A stretch of DNA of 64,000 nucleotides from Deltaproteobacteria bacterium (GCA_029547805.1 JAKPOP010000003.1:62001-126000); one strand, 5' to 3'. Positions 26,251 to 34,796 are shown, counted from the stretch's first letter. Program-made: numbers and translations. Notes: generated by a model not told the origin, from the sequence alone.

Positions 26251-29200
26251 TCAACGCATCCTGCCCAGCAACTGCTGGACCTCTTCCGCTTCGGCACTCC
26301 GGGGGTCGTCCACCACGCGCAGGTACTGCTGGAAGGCGTTTCGCGCCAGGCCGGACTGGTTCTCGTCGCGATAGATCATTCCCAGCATGCGCCAGGCCTC
26401 GGGGAAGGACCTGGGGTCCCGCTGCACCAGGCGTTCGAGGGCCTCCCGGGCCTGCCGGACGGCCCCTTCCCGCAGCAGGATCCGCGCCATCAGGAAATTG
26501 GCCTCGGGATGGTTGGGCGAGGAGGAGAGGACCTTCCGCAGGAAGTCCTTCGCCTGGGCATGGCGGGACATCTCGAAGAGGGTGCGGGCGTGGTCCACGA
26601 GCAGGTCGGTCCGCACCGGGGCCAGGGCCAGCGCCGCCTCGAAATCCCGAAGCGCCGCCTGGTACTTCTGGTCCGCGAAGAGGATCCTCCCGTGCATCAT
26701 GAAGGCCTCGGGGTCCTGCTGGTCCGTCGGGACCTCCTTCCGTCCATACATCCCCAGGACATGGTCCAGGTGGAGTTTCGCCGCGGCCCGCCCCTCCTCG
26801 CCACGGTAGGCCAGCAGCAGTCGCGCGACGGCGATGCGGGGACGGGGGTCCCGCGTGTTGGACCGGACCGCCAGTTCGAGGGTCTGGATGGCCTCGTCCA
26901 CGGCATTGCGCCGGGCGAGGACCTGGCCCAGGTAGTAGAGGGTCAAGGGGTGGTTCGGCGTCTGGGCCAGATTCCGCCGGAGGATGGTCTCGGAGGCCGG
27001 GAGGTTCCCGGACTCCATCAAGGCGTAGGCGTGCTCCGCCGCCATGTCCAGGTCCCGGGGGCTTTCCTCGCTGGCCTTCTTGAGCAAGGTCTCGGCCTGG
27101 CCGACCCGGTGGGCCGCCAGCAGGGCCCGCGCATAGCCCAGAATCCCGGCCCGGTCCAGTTGCCGCTTCTGGTCCATTTCCTCGAACAGGGGAATGGCGT
27201 CCTCGTAGCGTTTCTGGTTCATCAGGAGCAAGGCCAGACGCTGCTTCACCGCGACGTTTCCCGGATCCCGGGACAGGGCCATCCGAAGGGAGTTCTCGGC
27301 CTCGGTCGCCTCCCCCTGGTCCTCCTGGAACTGAGCCAGTGTCAGCAGCACGACCGGATGACCGCGCGTGGCCTCCATGGCCTCCTTCAGGCGCGCAACG
27401 GCCTCCTGGACCTTGCCCTGGGAGAAGAGCGTCTGGGCCAGCCCGACCCAGGCATCGACGTTGCCCGAGTCGATCTTCAGGGCCGCCTCGAAGGCCGCCT
27501 GGGCGCTCTGGAACTTCCGCGCCTCCAGGGACGTGGTCCCCCGAAGGACCCAGAAGGCAGGATTCCGGGGATGTTTCTCGGTGCCCTCCAGAAGCGCGGC
27601 CTGGGCCAGCTCCCCCTTGTCGTCAGCGAAGGCCACCCGGGCGTAGGTCAACAGGAAGGTCTCGCCGTCCTTGCCGGCCTCCCGGGCGGGCCTCAGGACA
27701 TCCAGGGCCTCGGAGGCCTTTCCGGCCTGAAGCAGGCGCAGCGCCAGGTCCTCGGCCACCTCCGGGTCCGTCGGACGCAGGGAAAGGGCCCCGCGCAACT
27801 GATCGTTGGCTGCCGCGACGTCCCCCTGTTTCGACAGTGCCCGCGCCAGGAGCCGATGGGCCTGGAAGATGGCCTCGTCATCGACCCCCGGTCGCCCCTT
27901 CTCCAGGACCTCCTGGCCGCCACGAATCGCTCCCTCGACGTCTCCCATCGCGAGGGTGGCCTCGGCGAGCCCCAGACGGGCCTCCATGTGGTCCGGTTCC
28001 GCTGCGAGGATCGTCTCGAAGACCGTCCGGGCCGCATCGGCCTTGCCCGAGCCCAACAGGGCAACGGCCTTTCCATGCAGGGCCGCATGAAATCCGGGAA
28101 CACGGGCCAGGGCCTGGTCAAACAAGCGGACCGCCTCCTCGAAGCGGCCCCTGCGGGTTGCCACGCGCCCCGAGAGGCACAGAAGGGCCGCATCCTCCGG
28201 GAACTCCTTGCGGGCCTCCTCCAGCAGAGAAGCCGCGTCGTCCCACTGGTCCGCGGCGATCCGCTCGATGACCCGCAGACGCATCCCGAGTGCCCCCTGG
28301 GGATTCAACTGCACCGCCAGATCCTTCCATTTCGCGGCGAATCGAGGCTCCTTCAGGAACGCGGAAGGATAGCGTTCCCGCAGGGTCGCCAGGGCCTCGA
28401 GCAGGGACGTCCGAAGGCCACCGTCGTTGGGGGACTCCAGGACCCTTCGTTCCAGTCGAACGATGCCATCCAGATAGGCCGAGACCCGATCGTACCGAGG
28501 ACCGGAACCGTCGTCGGGCCCCTGGGGCGCCTGTCCGGAACGATGACCGTCCTGGGTCCCGGGACCGCCTCCGGTGGGTCCGCGGAGGATCTTGATCCCG
28601 AAGTACCCGTAGTCGGTCTGGCCCAGGATCACGCCCACGAGGACCAGCAGGAGGCCCACCACGGCCCCACCGCGAACCAGCCGGGGAAGCGTCCTCCCGG
28701 GCGCCATTCTCCGGGGCGCCGCCTTCCGGGGCGTCTCGGCCTGTCCTTTCGGTTGGGCGCCGCCCTGGGTTGCCTGGGCTCCTGGAGAGTCGGGCACGAC
28801 CGAGGGAGGCGGGGCGGCGGGAATCTCCACCTGAAGGGTCGGTCCCGCCCCCGGTTCGTCGAACAGGGACCCTCCGAAATCGCCTTCTCCCCAGGCAAGG
28901 GTCTCCGATGGGGCCGGGGCGGGACCCGGAGAGACCGGGGCCGAGGATGCGGGGAACGGGCCAGACACGACGTCGGTCCTCCAGGGGGCCTCCCGCTCCT
29001 TCGTGGCCTGGACCTCGGGCCCAGGTTCCCAGGGCGGAAGCGGGTCCGTGAAGGATTCCTCGCGCATCACCGCGTCGATGTCGAGGGTCGTCCCCGGGTC
29101 CCCGGCAACGGCGCTCCTGGCCCCCTCCGAGGGGGACCCAAGGGCCTCCAGGTCGCCGAAGGCCAGTTCCAGGTCATCGAAGGAGAGTTCCGGAGGGGCA

Positions 29201-29826
29201 GCATTGTGCCCTGCGGGCTCCGTCCCGAGGGGAGGTCGAGACGGCTCCGTTTCCAGGAAGCCCGAGAGGCGATCCAGGGTGGTGTTGGAATTCCCGGCGT
29301 CGTCCCCGGCGAGGGGGCCGAGGTCCAGCGCGAACTCCGATTCCAGGGAGGCCGGCCGGGGAGGAGCCGATGAGGGGCCTCCGGGAGGCAGCGATGACGC
29401 CCTGGGTCGTCCCGGAGAAACGACCTCCGGCGCCGGCTTCGGGGCCTTGGGCGGGACGGGAGCGACTGGCGGCGCGGCCGGACGGGGAGCGGCGGCCGGT
29501 GCCGCCTTGCCGCCCTCGGGGGGCAGTTGGCCAGCGTCCGGCGGTGTCTTGCCACTTCCCGGGTTGAAGACCGTCTCCCGGGCGTGACGCAGGTCCCTGT
29601 CCTTCAAGGAATAGGCCCCGGCGACCTCCAAGGCCTCCCCACCAGCCCGGGGCCTGGCCGCGGGGGGCCGGTCCTTTCGGGTGGGGTCCGGGGGCGAGTC
29701 TGGCGTGAAGGGCGCCGCCAACCGGATGTCCACCATCGCATGGCAGGTAGGACACGGGACCTGTTCCCCGGTCCCTGGTCCTCCGGTCTCGACCTTGTCG
29801 CCACAGAAGGGACACCGCACCGCCAT
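26251..29826 (-). CDS. Zinc-ribbon, membrane-anchored TPR protein
   Basis: 1,191 residues. An N-terminal zinc ribbon of MJ0042 style has Cys5, Cys8, Cys25 and Cys28. It is followed by a long Pro/Ala/Gly-rich, low-complexity linker (residues about 40-375), one membrane helix at about 385-402 (AVVGLLLVLVGVILG), and then roughly twenty TPR-like repeats to the end. The expected topology is a cytoplasmic zinc ribbon and linker with the TPR domain in the periplasm. This arrangement is common in Myxococcota adaptor proteins; the partner is unknown. The final TPRs are textbook (AKDFLRKVLSSSPNHPEANF). The ATG at 29826 follows GAGGAGG. It is divergent from the bactofilin operon, which makes an envelope or cell-shape role plausible. 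Confidence 0.88.
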   Translation of the reverse strand: MAVRCPFCGDKVETGGPGTGEQVPCPTCHAMVDIRLAAPFTPDSPPDPTRKDRPPAARPRAGGEALEVAGAYSLKDRDLRHARETVFNPGSGKTPPDAGQLPPEGGKAAPAAAPRPAAPPVAPVPPKAPKPAPEVVSPGRPRASSLPPGGPSSAPPRPASLESEFALDLGPLAGDDAGNSNTTLDRLSGFLETEPSRPPLGTEPAGHNAAPPELSFDDLELAFGDLEALGSPSEGARSAVAGDPGTTLDIDAVMREESFTDPLPPWEPGPEVQATKEREAPWRTDVVSGPFPASSAPVSPGPAPAPSETLAWGEGDFGGSLFDEPGAGPTLQVEIPAAPPPSVVPDSPGAQATQGGAQPKGQAETPRKAAPRRMAPGRTLPRLVRGGAVVGLLLVLVGVILGQTDYGYFGIKILRGPTGGGPGTQDGHRSGQAPQGPDDGSGPRYDRVSAYLDGIVRLERRVLESPNDGGLRTSLLEALATLRERYPSAFLKEPRFAAKWKDLAVQLNPQGALGMRLRVIERIAADQWDDAASLLEEARKEFPEDAALLCLSGRVATRRGRFEEAVRLFDQALARVPGFHAALHGKAVALLGSGKADAARTVFETILAAEPDHMEARLGLAEATLAMGDVEGAIRGGQEVLEKGRPGVDDEAIFQAHRLLARALSKQGDVAAANDQLRGALSLRPTDPEVAEDLALRLLQAGKASEALDVLRPAREAGKDGETFLLTYARVAFADDKGELAQAALLEGTEKHPRNPAFWVLRGTTSLEARKFQSAQAAFEAALKIDSGNVDAWVGLAQTLFSQGKVQEAVARLKEAMEATRGHPVVLLTLAQFQEDQGEATEAENSLRMALSRDPGNVAVKQRLALLLMNQKRYEDAIPLFEEMDQKRQLDRAGILGYARALLAAHRVGQAETLLKKASEESPRDLDMAAEHAYALMESGNLPASETILRRNLAQTPNHPLTLYYLGQVLARRNAVDEAIQTLELAVRSNTRDPRPRIAVARLLLAYRGEEGRAAAKLHLDHVLGMYGRKEVPTDQQDPEAFMMHGRILFADQKYQAALRDFEAALALAPVRTDLLVDHARTLFEMSRHAQAKDFLRKVLSSSPNHPEANFLMARILLREGAVRQAREALERLVQRDPRSFPEAWRMLGMIYRDENQSGLARNAFQQYLRVVDDPRSAEAEEVQQLLGRMR

Positions 29827-29849
29827 GAAAGCCTCCTCGCTCGGTCCCG

Positions 29850-29855
29850 ATTCTA
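29850..29855 (-). promoter_or_regulatory. -10 element for the zinc-ribbon TPR gene
   Basis: Minus-strand TAGAAT, the same hexamer as in two other promoters here, 23 bases upstream of the ATG at 29826. No convincing -35 is found at 16-18 bases. Confidence 0.35.
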
Positions 29856-29913
29856 GATCATCCGCCCGCCAAGGGATCAGGAAACATCACCATGGCTCGA
29901 CCGCCGGGAGGGA

Positions 29914-29942
29914 TTGACAGGACCGGCGGCTTCTGTTGAACT
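29914..29942 (+). promoter_or_regulatory. Promoter for the bactofilin operon
   Basis: A perfect TTGACA -35, 17 bases, then TGAACT. Predicted start near 29949, about 24 bases before the ATG at 29973. Confidence 0.55.
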
Positions 29943-29972
29943 TTTCGCGTCCGATTTGGGGAGCCTCTTTCG

Positions 29973-30410
29973 ATGGCCACACCTCCTCTTACCGAGGTCA
30001 AGGGAATGAGCACCGGCCCGCAGGGTTCCGCCCGTCCTGGCGAAGTCAACGCCCTCCTGGGGAGGGGCAGCGAGTTCGAGGGCAAGCTCACGTTCGAGGG
30101 CATCGTCCGCATCGACGGCAAGTTCTCCGGGGAGATCTTCTCCGACGGGACCTTGATCATTGGCGAAGGCGCCCGCGTGAAGGCCGAGATCGCCGTGGAC
30201 ACCCTGGTCCTCCAGGGAGAGATGGTCGGGAACGTTCGGGCAAAGTCCACCGTGGAACTCCACGCCCCTGGCCGACTGCGGGGCAACATCCAGACCGTGG
30301 CCCTGGTGGTCCAGAAAGGGGCCTCCTTCGACGGCAACTGCGTGATGGAAGGACCCGAGGGATCCCCCCGGCGGCCCGGCGGTGGAACGCCCCCCGGCCC
30401 CCAGAACTGA
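29973..30410 (+). CDS. Bactofilin
   Basis: 145 residues. Bactofilins polymerise into nucleotide-independent filaments that position cell-wall, chemotaxis or chromosome-segregation proteins. The central 90 residues form the right-handed beta-helix, with regular short strands: EFEGKLTFEGIVRIDGKFSGEI, then GEGARVKAEIAVDTLVLQGE and LRGNIQTVALVVQKGASFDG, each turn ending in Gly. Disordered Gly/Pro-rich tails flank it, as usual for the family. GGGGAG sits 8 bases before the ATG; an internal ATG at 30006 is less likely. First gene of a run of five on this strand, divergent from the zinc-ribbon TPR gene. Confidence 0.94.
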   Translation: MATPPLTEVKGMSTGPQGSARPGEVNALLGRGSEFEGKLTFEGIVRIDGKFSGEIFSDGTLIIGEGARVKAEIAVDTLVLQGEMVGNVRAKSTVELHAPGRLRGNIQTVALVVQKGASFDGNCVMEGPEGSPRRPGGGTPPGPQN

Positions 30411-30460
30411 GGTCGCCACCTCGGGGCGCCTCCGGAATCCTCTTGCCCGGGGATCGCGCC

Positions 30461-31495
30461 ATGGGAAGAATCACTGCCCTGCTGGCCCTGGCGGCCTTTC
30501 TTGGAGTCCCGGGCTGTCACCGCGGGCCCCCCCCATCTCCGTCGCAGGACGCCGTGGAGTCACGAACCGTAGCGGTCGCTGCGGCCCCGCCCCAGGAGGG
30601 ATCGGGCGAACGGGCGATTCCGGAACTGGTCGCGTCTCTGCAGCGGTTGTCGCGGGTCAAGGAGACGGCACCCTTCATCCCCTTCGTCACGCCAAGGTCG
30701 AAACCCTGGCTGACGGATCAGCGGATCGAGACCCTGCAGTCCTTGCTGGCCGGGGATGTCCTCCGGGTGGATTGCGGGGAAGGGCGCTGCATCGCCTGGT
30801 TGCGGACCCGGGAGGACCCACCGAGGCCCCTGGTCTTCCTGGAACGTCCGGTGGGATGGCAGTGGGACTCCGGAGCCTCCCTGGGCTACCAGGATCCGGA
30901 CCCGGGACCTCCGGACCCGGAGAACCGGGACCCGCCCGTCGAGGAGGTCTTCCGTTCGATCCCGGGCTCCGGGGCCCTGGTGGCCCTGCTGGAAACCGAT
31001 GCGGGGACCTTGCGGTGCATTCTGGAGGAACGGGACCATCCCGGACCCGTCGCCACCTTCGTCGGTCTGGCCACGGGACTTCGCGCGCACCGGGATCCAT
31101 CCACGGGGGAATGGGTCCATCGACCGTGCTTTGGGGAGCAGCCCCTCCGTGGGGACCGAGACGCCCGGGGGCTCTTCTTCCACTGCCCCGCCGAATCCGA
31201 GGAGATCGGACCGGGATTCTGGAAGGCCGACGAACTGCGACGGGGCGCAGGCATGGACCGTCCCGGGAGGCTGGCCTTCGATCCGCCGACACCGAACCGG
31301 GTCGGAGGCCGGGTGCTCCTGGCCTTGTCCCCGGACCCGGAGCGGGACGGCCTGGTGACCGTCCTGGGCCAGTGCGGGCCAGAAGAGGTCCTTCAGCGAG
31401 TGGCGTCTCTCTTCGCGTCGCGACGGGGCGCCGGGTCTCCCGCTGTTCGCTTGAAGGCCGTCACCGTGACACGGGAGGAGAAGGCCTCGCGATGA
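30461..31495 (+). CDS. Lipoprotein with a degenerate cyclophilin-like domain
   Basis: 344 residues. A lipoprotein signal ends LGVPGC (Cys20 lipidation). Residues about 175-335 resemble a cyclophilin fold: TDAGTLRCILEERDHPGPVATFVGLATG parallels the family pattern of a short strand, an Ala-Pro turn and FVxLAxG, and DGLVTVLGQCGPEEVLQRV parallels the last strand and helix (VFGxVxxGxxVV). The usual FHRVxxxFxxQGG and FFI catalytic segments are not recognisable, so isomerase activity is doubtful. I infer a periplasmic or surface lipoprotein that kept the fold for binding. The ATG gives a clean signal peptide. Its stop overlaps the next gene's ATG (ATGA). The cyclophilin assignment is moderate and based on local pattern. 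Confidence 0.65.
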   Translation: MGRITALLALAAFLGVPGCHRGPPPSPSQDAVESRTVAVAAAPPQEGSGERAIPELVASLQRLSRVKETAPFIPFVTPRSKPWLTDQRIETLQSLLAGDVLRVDCGEGRCIAWLRTREDPPRPLVFLERPVGWQWDSGASLGYQDPDPGPPDPENRDPPVEEVFRSIPGSGALVALLETDAGTLRCILEERDHPGPVATFVGLATGLRAHRDPSTGEWVHRPCFGEQPLRGDRDARGLFFHCPAESEEIGPGFWKADELRRGAGMDRPGRLAFDPPTPNRVGGRVLLALSPDPERDGLVTVLGQCGPEEVLQRVASLFASRRGAGSPAVRLKAVTVTREEKASR

Positions 31496-32281
31496 AGGGT
31501 CGTCCCTCGGGCGTCGTGGCCTTCCTGTCGGACTTCGGACTCCAGGACGGGTATGTGGGCGAGGTCCACGGGGGTGTTGCTGGGAACCCCCGGTGTCCGC
31601 GTGGTGGACCTCTGCCACCTGGTGCCGGCAGGCGGGATCCAGACCGGAGCCTTCCTGTTGAGGCGGGCCCGGGACGCCTTCCCCGTCGGGACGGTACTGC
31701 TCGGAGTCGTCGATCCGGGCGTTGGAACCAACCGGCGGCCCGTGGCGATTCGCGATTCGGTCGGGTTCCTGGTGGGACCGGACAACGGTCTGTTGGCCTG
31801 GGCGGCCCGGGACGATGCCCAATGGAGGGCCCTCTCCTCCGCGTTGCGTTCGCCCTGTTCCCTCGGCAGGACCTTCGACGGGCGGGACCTCTTCGCCCCT
31901 GTCGCCGCAGGCCTGGCCTCGGGACGCCTGGCCTTCGAGGACCTCGGCCCCACGATTTCCGACCCCTTGCGGCCGCCCTTCCCTTCCTGGTCCAGGCAGG
32001 ATCGGACGCTGCGGGGCGAGGTGATCCACGTGGACCGCTTCGGCAACGTACTGACGTCGATTCCCGGCGATGCCTGGACGGAGAAAACGGGGGAGGGATC
32101 CCCGCTGGTCGTCCGTTGTCGGGGGACCTCGCACCCGGCGGTCCGTGGCGTCTACCAGCAGTCCCGTGGGCTCACGGTGCATGAGGACTCCTCGGGCTTC
32201 CTGGAGATCGCCTGGAACGGGAACTCGGCGGCCGCGATGCTGCAACTGGGGCCCGGCGACCTCGTGGAGGTGGGGGAATGA
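31492..32281 (+). CDS. SAM hydroxide adenosyltransferase (DUF62), frameshifted as assembled
   Basis: The family hydrolyses S-adenosylmethionine to adenosine and methionine. The conserved N-terminus FLSDFGLQDGYVGEVHG is read from the ATG at 31492, but the rest (GVLLGTPGVRVVD, VVDPGVGT, GPDNGLL, TFDGRDLFAP, HVDRFGNVLTS) is in the next frame. The switch falls in a run of five G at 31570-31574: removing one G restores a single 262-residue protein of normal length. As written, the gene is broken by a one-base insertion. A homopolymer sequencing error is the likeliest cause; a recent mutation or programmed slippage is possible. It overlaps the gene before and the gene after by ATGA, so the whole unit was clearly built as a coupled operon. 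Confidence 0.85.
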
Positions 32282-32844
32282 GGACCCTGCCGGGCCTCCT
32301 GGCTTGGATGACGACGCTGCTGGCCTGCGAGGCCGGACACGCGGTGATGACCGGGGATTCCCTCACCGTGGACCCGTGTGCCGACGGATTGCCCAGGACC
32401 TGGCAGCCCGTCCGACTGGAGATGGACCGTCTGGTCTGGGATCGGCCCGTGGCCGACGTCGGGATCCTGACCCTCCAGGCTGGTTTCCGGGACCCGAACG
32501 GGACGGACCTGGCCGTACTGGAGTTTCACGATGTCGAGGCCCTGGAGGCGCGAGCCAGGGAGGAACCGGGCTTCGAGATGCCCCTCCTCGATGCCGGACG
32601 GCTGAGCCTTTCGATGAACGGGTCCTGTCCCGATGCCAGGACCTCCCTGGTGACGCGGCAGGGGCGGATCCGCCTGGACCGGTTCGACCTCTCCTTCGGA
32701 GGCCGGATTGCGGGAACGGCCTGGTTCGACCTGTGGGACCCACGGAACTCAGAGGGATCTCCCCCGGCGGGAGTCGGAATGACGCTGGACTTCTCGGTGG
32801 ATTTGACGGAAAAAGACCCGCGGACCGGCGGCGGGCGGAGGTGA
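32278..32844 (+). CDS. Small lipoprotein of unknown function
   Basis: 188 residues. The N-terminus MRTLPGLLAWMTTLLACEAGH looks like a lipoprotein signal with lipobox LLAC (Cys17). The rest is predicted beta-rich (RLVWDRPVADVGILTLQAGF, IRLDRFDLSFGGRIAGTAWF) and ends with a strand-like VGMTLDFSVDLTE, suggesting a small beta-sandwich in the periplasm or outer membrane. No family recognised. The ATG overlaps the upstream stop (ATGA), and deoC begins 3 bases after its stop. Confidence 0.75.
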   Translation: MRTLPGLLAWMTTLLACEAGHAVMTGDSLTVDPCADGLPRTWQPVRLEMDRLVWDRPVADVGILTLQAGFRDPNGTDLAVLEFHDVEALEARAREEPGFEMPLLDAGRLSLSMNGSCPDARTSLVTRQGRIRLDRFDLSFGGRIAGTAWFDLWDPRNSEGSPPAGVGMTLDFSVDLTEKDPRTGGGRR

Positions 32845-32847
32845 CCC

Positions 32848-33765
32848 GTGAGCGTGGACCAGGATGGCGAGATCCGGGCAATCGTGGACGCGGTGGTGCA
32901 GCGGCTCCAGCGGGAGGGAATCGGGATCGCCCTTCCGGCTACCGATGCCGGATGCGGCGACTCCTGCAATCGGGGAGCGGCGGAGTGCACCGGATGCGGC
33001 CACAGCGTCCGGAAGCGACCCGATGACGCCAGGAAGATCGTGGATCTGGGCGCGGTTCGCCTGGGGGCCGCCTCGGGAGTCGGAGCGGTCCGGGGGGACC
33101 TGGCGCGCTACATCGACCATACCCTTCTGAAGGCCGACGCCACGCGCGAGGAACTCAAGCGCCTCTGCGAGGAGGCCAAGACGTATGGGTTCGCCTCGGT
33201 CTGCGTCAACAGCGCCAATGTCCGCTTCTGCAAGTCCCTGCTCCAGGGCACGCCGGTGATGACCGTGGCGGTCGTGGGCTTCCCTCTTGGAGCGATGCTT
33301 CCCGAGGCCAAGGCGTTCGAGACCCGGGAGGCGATCCGGAACGGGGCCGACGAGATCGACATGGTGATCAACCTGGGGGCCCTGAAGTCCAAGGACTACG
33401 ACCTCGTGCTGGAGGACATCCGCAAGGTGGTCCAGGCGGCGGCCCCCCGGAAGGTGAAGGTCATCCTCGAGACCGGGGCCCTGACCCGGAACGAGAAGAT
33501 CATCGCCTGCACGCTGTCGAAGATGGCCGGCGCCCACTTCGTGAAGACCTCCACGGGCTTCGGCCCCGGCGGCGCCACGGCCGAGGATGTCGCTCTGATG
33601 AAGGAGGTCGTCGGCGAGGCCCTGGAGGTGAAGGCCAGCGGCGGGATCCGAACCCAGGAGGACGCCCTGGCCATGATCGCCGCCGGTGCGACCCGCATCG
33701 GCGCCAGCGCCTCGGTGGCCATCGTGACGGGAAAGGGGAAGGAAAAGGCCGCGAAGGGCTACTGA
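32848..33765 (+). CDS. deoC: Deoxyribose-phosphate aldolase with N-terminal extension
   Basis: 305 residues from a GTG. DeoC cleaves 2-deoxyribose 5-phosphate to glyceraldehyde 3-phosphate and acetaldehyde in deoxynucleoside breakdown. The TIM barrel starts near residue 82 with YIDHTLLK (Asp90) and contains VNSANV, the Schiff-base Lys233 in VKTSTGFGPGG, and EVKASGGIRT. The first 80 residues are extra: an amphipathic helix (about residues 8-23, EIRAIVDAVVQRLQRE) followed by a segment with Cys36, Cys40, Cys47 and Cys50 (CxxxC, CxxC). The helix resembles encapsulation peptides of microcompartment enzymes, and the Cys group could bind zinc or an iron-sulfur cluster; both are inferences. Last gene of the bactofilin run. 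Its stop overlaps the convergent lipA end by 7 bases. Confidence 0.95.
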   Translation: MSVDQDGEIRAIVDAVVQRLQREGIGIALPATDAGCGDSCNRGAAECTGCGHSVRKRPDDARKIVDLGAVRLGAASGVGAVRGDLARYIDHTLLKADATREELKRLCEEAKTYGFASVCVNSANVRFCKSLLQGTPVMTVAVVGFPLGAMLPEAKAFETREAIRNGADEIDMVINLGALKSKDYDLVLEDIRKVVQAAAPRKVKVILETGALTRNEKIIACTLSKMAGAHFVKTSTGFGPGGATAEDVALMKEVVGEALEVKASGGIRTQEDALAMIAAGATRIGASASVAIVTGKGKEKAAKGY

Positions 33766-34676
33766 GGCGGCGACCTGTCGGCAACAGAGGTCCTGGCGGC
33801 CGGCCCCCCCGACAGGCGTCCCTCCAGGAAGAGTTCGGCGGCCCGGTAGGAGGAACGGACCAGGGGTCCCGAGGCCACGAAGTCGAATCCCATCCCCCGG
33901 GCCAGGCGCTCCAGTTCCGCGAACTCGTCCGGAGTCCACCAGCGGGCCACGGGGAGGTGCCTGGCCGTCGGGCGCAGGTACTGGCCCAGGGTCAGGATCC
34001 GAACCCCAGCCCCCCGCAGGTCGGTCATCGCCTCCAGAACCTCGTCCATCGTCTCTCCCAGGCCAAGCATGATCGAGGACTTGGTCCAGAGGGACGGATC
34101 GTGTTCCCGAGCCTCCCGGAGGACTTCGAGGGAATGGTCGTAGGACGACCGCCGATCCCGCACCACCGGGGTCAGGCGTCGGATGGTCTCCAGGTTGTGG
34201 GCCAGCACGTCGGGACCCCCGTCCAGCACCACCCGGAGCCGGTCCCCCCGGTAGTCGGGGATCAGCAGTTCCACCCGAGGCGGCGGGTCCAGGGCCTTCA
34301 GGGCGTCCAGGACCTTCCGGAAGTGCCCGGCCCCCAGGTCCGGCAGGTCGTCCCGATCGACGGAGGTGACGACCACGTACCGCAGGCCGGCCTCCCCAAC
34401 CAGCCGGGCGATTCGTTCGGGCTCCGTGGGGTCCAGGGGCCTCCCCTCCCGAGCGCTGGCCACGGCACAGAATCGGCAGGAGCGCGTGCAGCGGTCCCCC
34501 AGGATCATCAGGGTGGCGGTCCCTGCGGCCCAGCACTCCCCCTGGTTCGGGCATCGGGCCTCCTCGCAGACCGTGTGGAGTCGTTCCCGGTCCAGCGTCC
34601 GGTGGGTGGCCATCGCGACGATGCCGCCCGGGAGACGGACCCGAACCCAGGAAGGCAGTCCCCCGACACCCCTCAT
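33759..34676 (-). CDS. lipA: Lipoyl synthase
   Basis: 305 residues, normal length. LipA is a radical-SAM enzyme that inserts two sulfur atoms into octanoyl groups on lipoyl domains of 2-oxoacid dehydrogenases and the glycine cleavage H protein. Both clusters are visible: the auxiliary site Cys37, Cys42, Cys48 (CEEARCPNQGEC) and the radical-SAM site Cys63, Cys67, Cys70 (CTRSCRFC). The C-terminal RSSYRA supplies the conserved Ser ligand. The start at 34676 keeps the family's PSWVRVRLPGG lead-in and follows GGGAGG. lipB is not adjacent. Confidence 0.97.
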   Translation of the reverse strand: MRGVGGLPSWVRVRLPGGIVAMATHRTLDRERLHTVCEEARCPNQGECWAAGTATLMILGDRCTRSCRFCAVASAREGRPLDPTEPERIARLVGEAGLRYVVVTSVDRDDLPDLGAGHFRKVLDALKALDPPPRVELLIPDYRGDRLRVVLDGGPDVLAHNLETIRRLTPVVRDRRSSYDHSLEVLREAREHDPSLWTKSSIMLGLGETMDEVLEAMTDLRGAGVRILTLGQYLRPTARHLPVARWWTPDEFAELERLARGMGFDFVASGPLVRSSYRAAELFLEGRLSGGPAARTSVADRSPPQ

Positions 34677-34703
34677 GAAGGACCTCCCACGCCAGGGGAG
34701 CGT

Positions 34704-34732
34704 AGCATAGCGATCAAGATTCCCATTGACAA
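34704..34732 (-). promoter_or_regulatory. Promoter for lipA, overlapping the divergent promoter
   Basis: Minus strand: TTGTCA, 17 bases, TATGCT, with predicted start near 34697 and a 20-base leader. Its -35 shares five base pairs with the -35 of the plus-strand promoter at 34726, so polymerase can occupy only one at a time. Confidence 0.7.
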
Positions 34733-34754
34733 TGACCGAGCGGGCGCATAGACT
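34726..34754 (+). promoter_or_regulatory. Promoter for the bS22-like gene
   Basis: A perfect TTGACA -35, a 17-base spacer and TAGACT. Predicted start near 34761, about 36 bases before the ATG at 34797. It is the best sigma70-type match in the window, in keeping with a ribosomal protein gene. Confidence 0.8.
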
Positions 34755-34796
34755 GCTGGCGCTTTTCGAATCTTTCCATCAGGAGGATCGGGCCGA

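Noticed and set aside
31570-31574. Programmed frameshift at the G run
   Set aside because: No stimulatory hairpin or internal ribosome site is evident, and the family is encoded in one frame elsewhere; a homopolymer error is simpler. Kept as an open alternative only.
31553-32281. Short version of the SAM enzyme starting at an ATG at 31553
   Set aside because: It lacks the conserved LSDFG start, which is present upstream in another frame; the frameshift explanation accounts for both halves.
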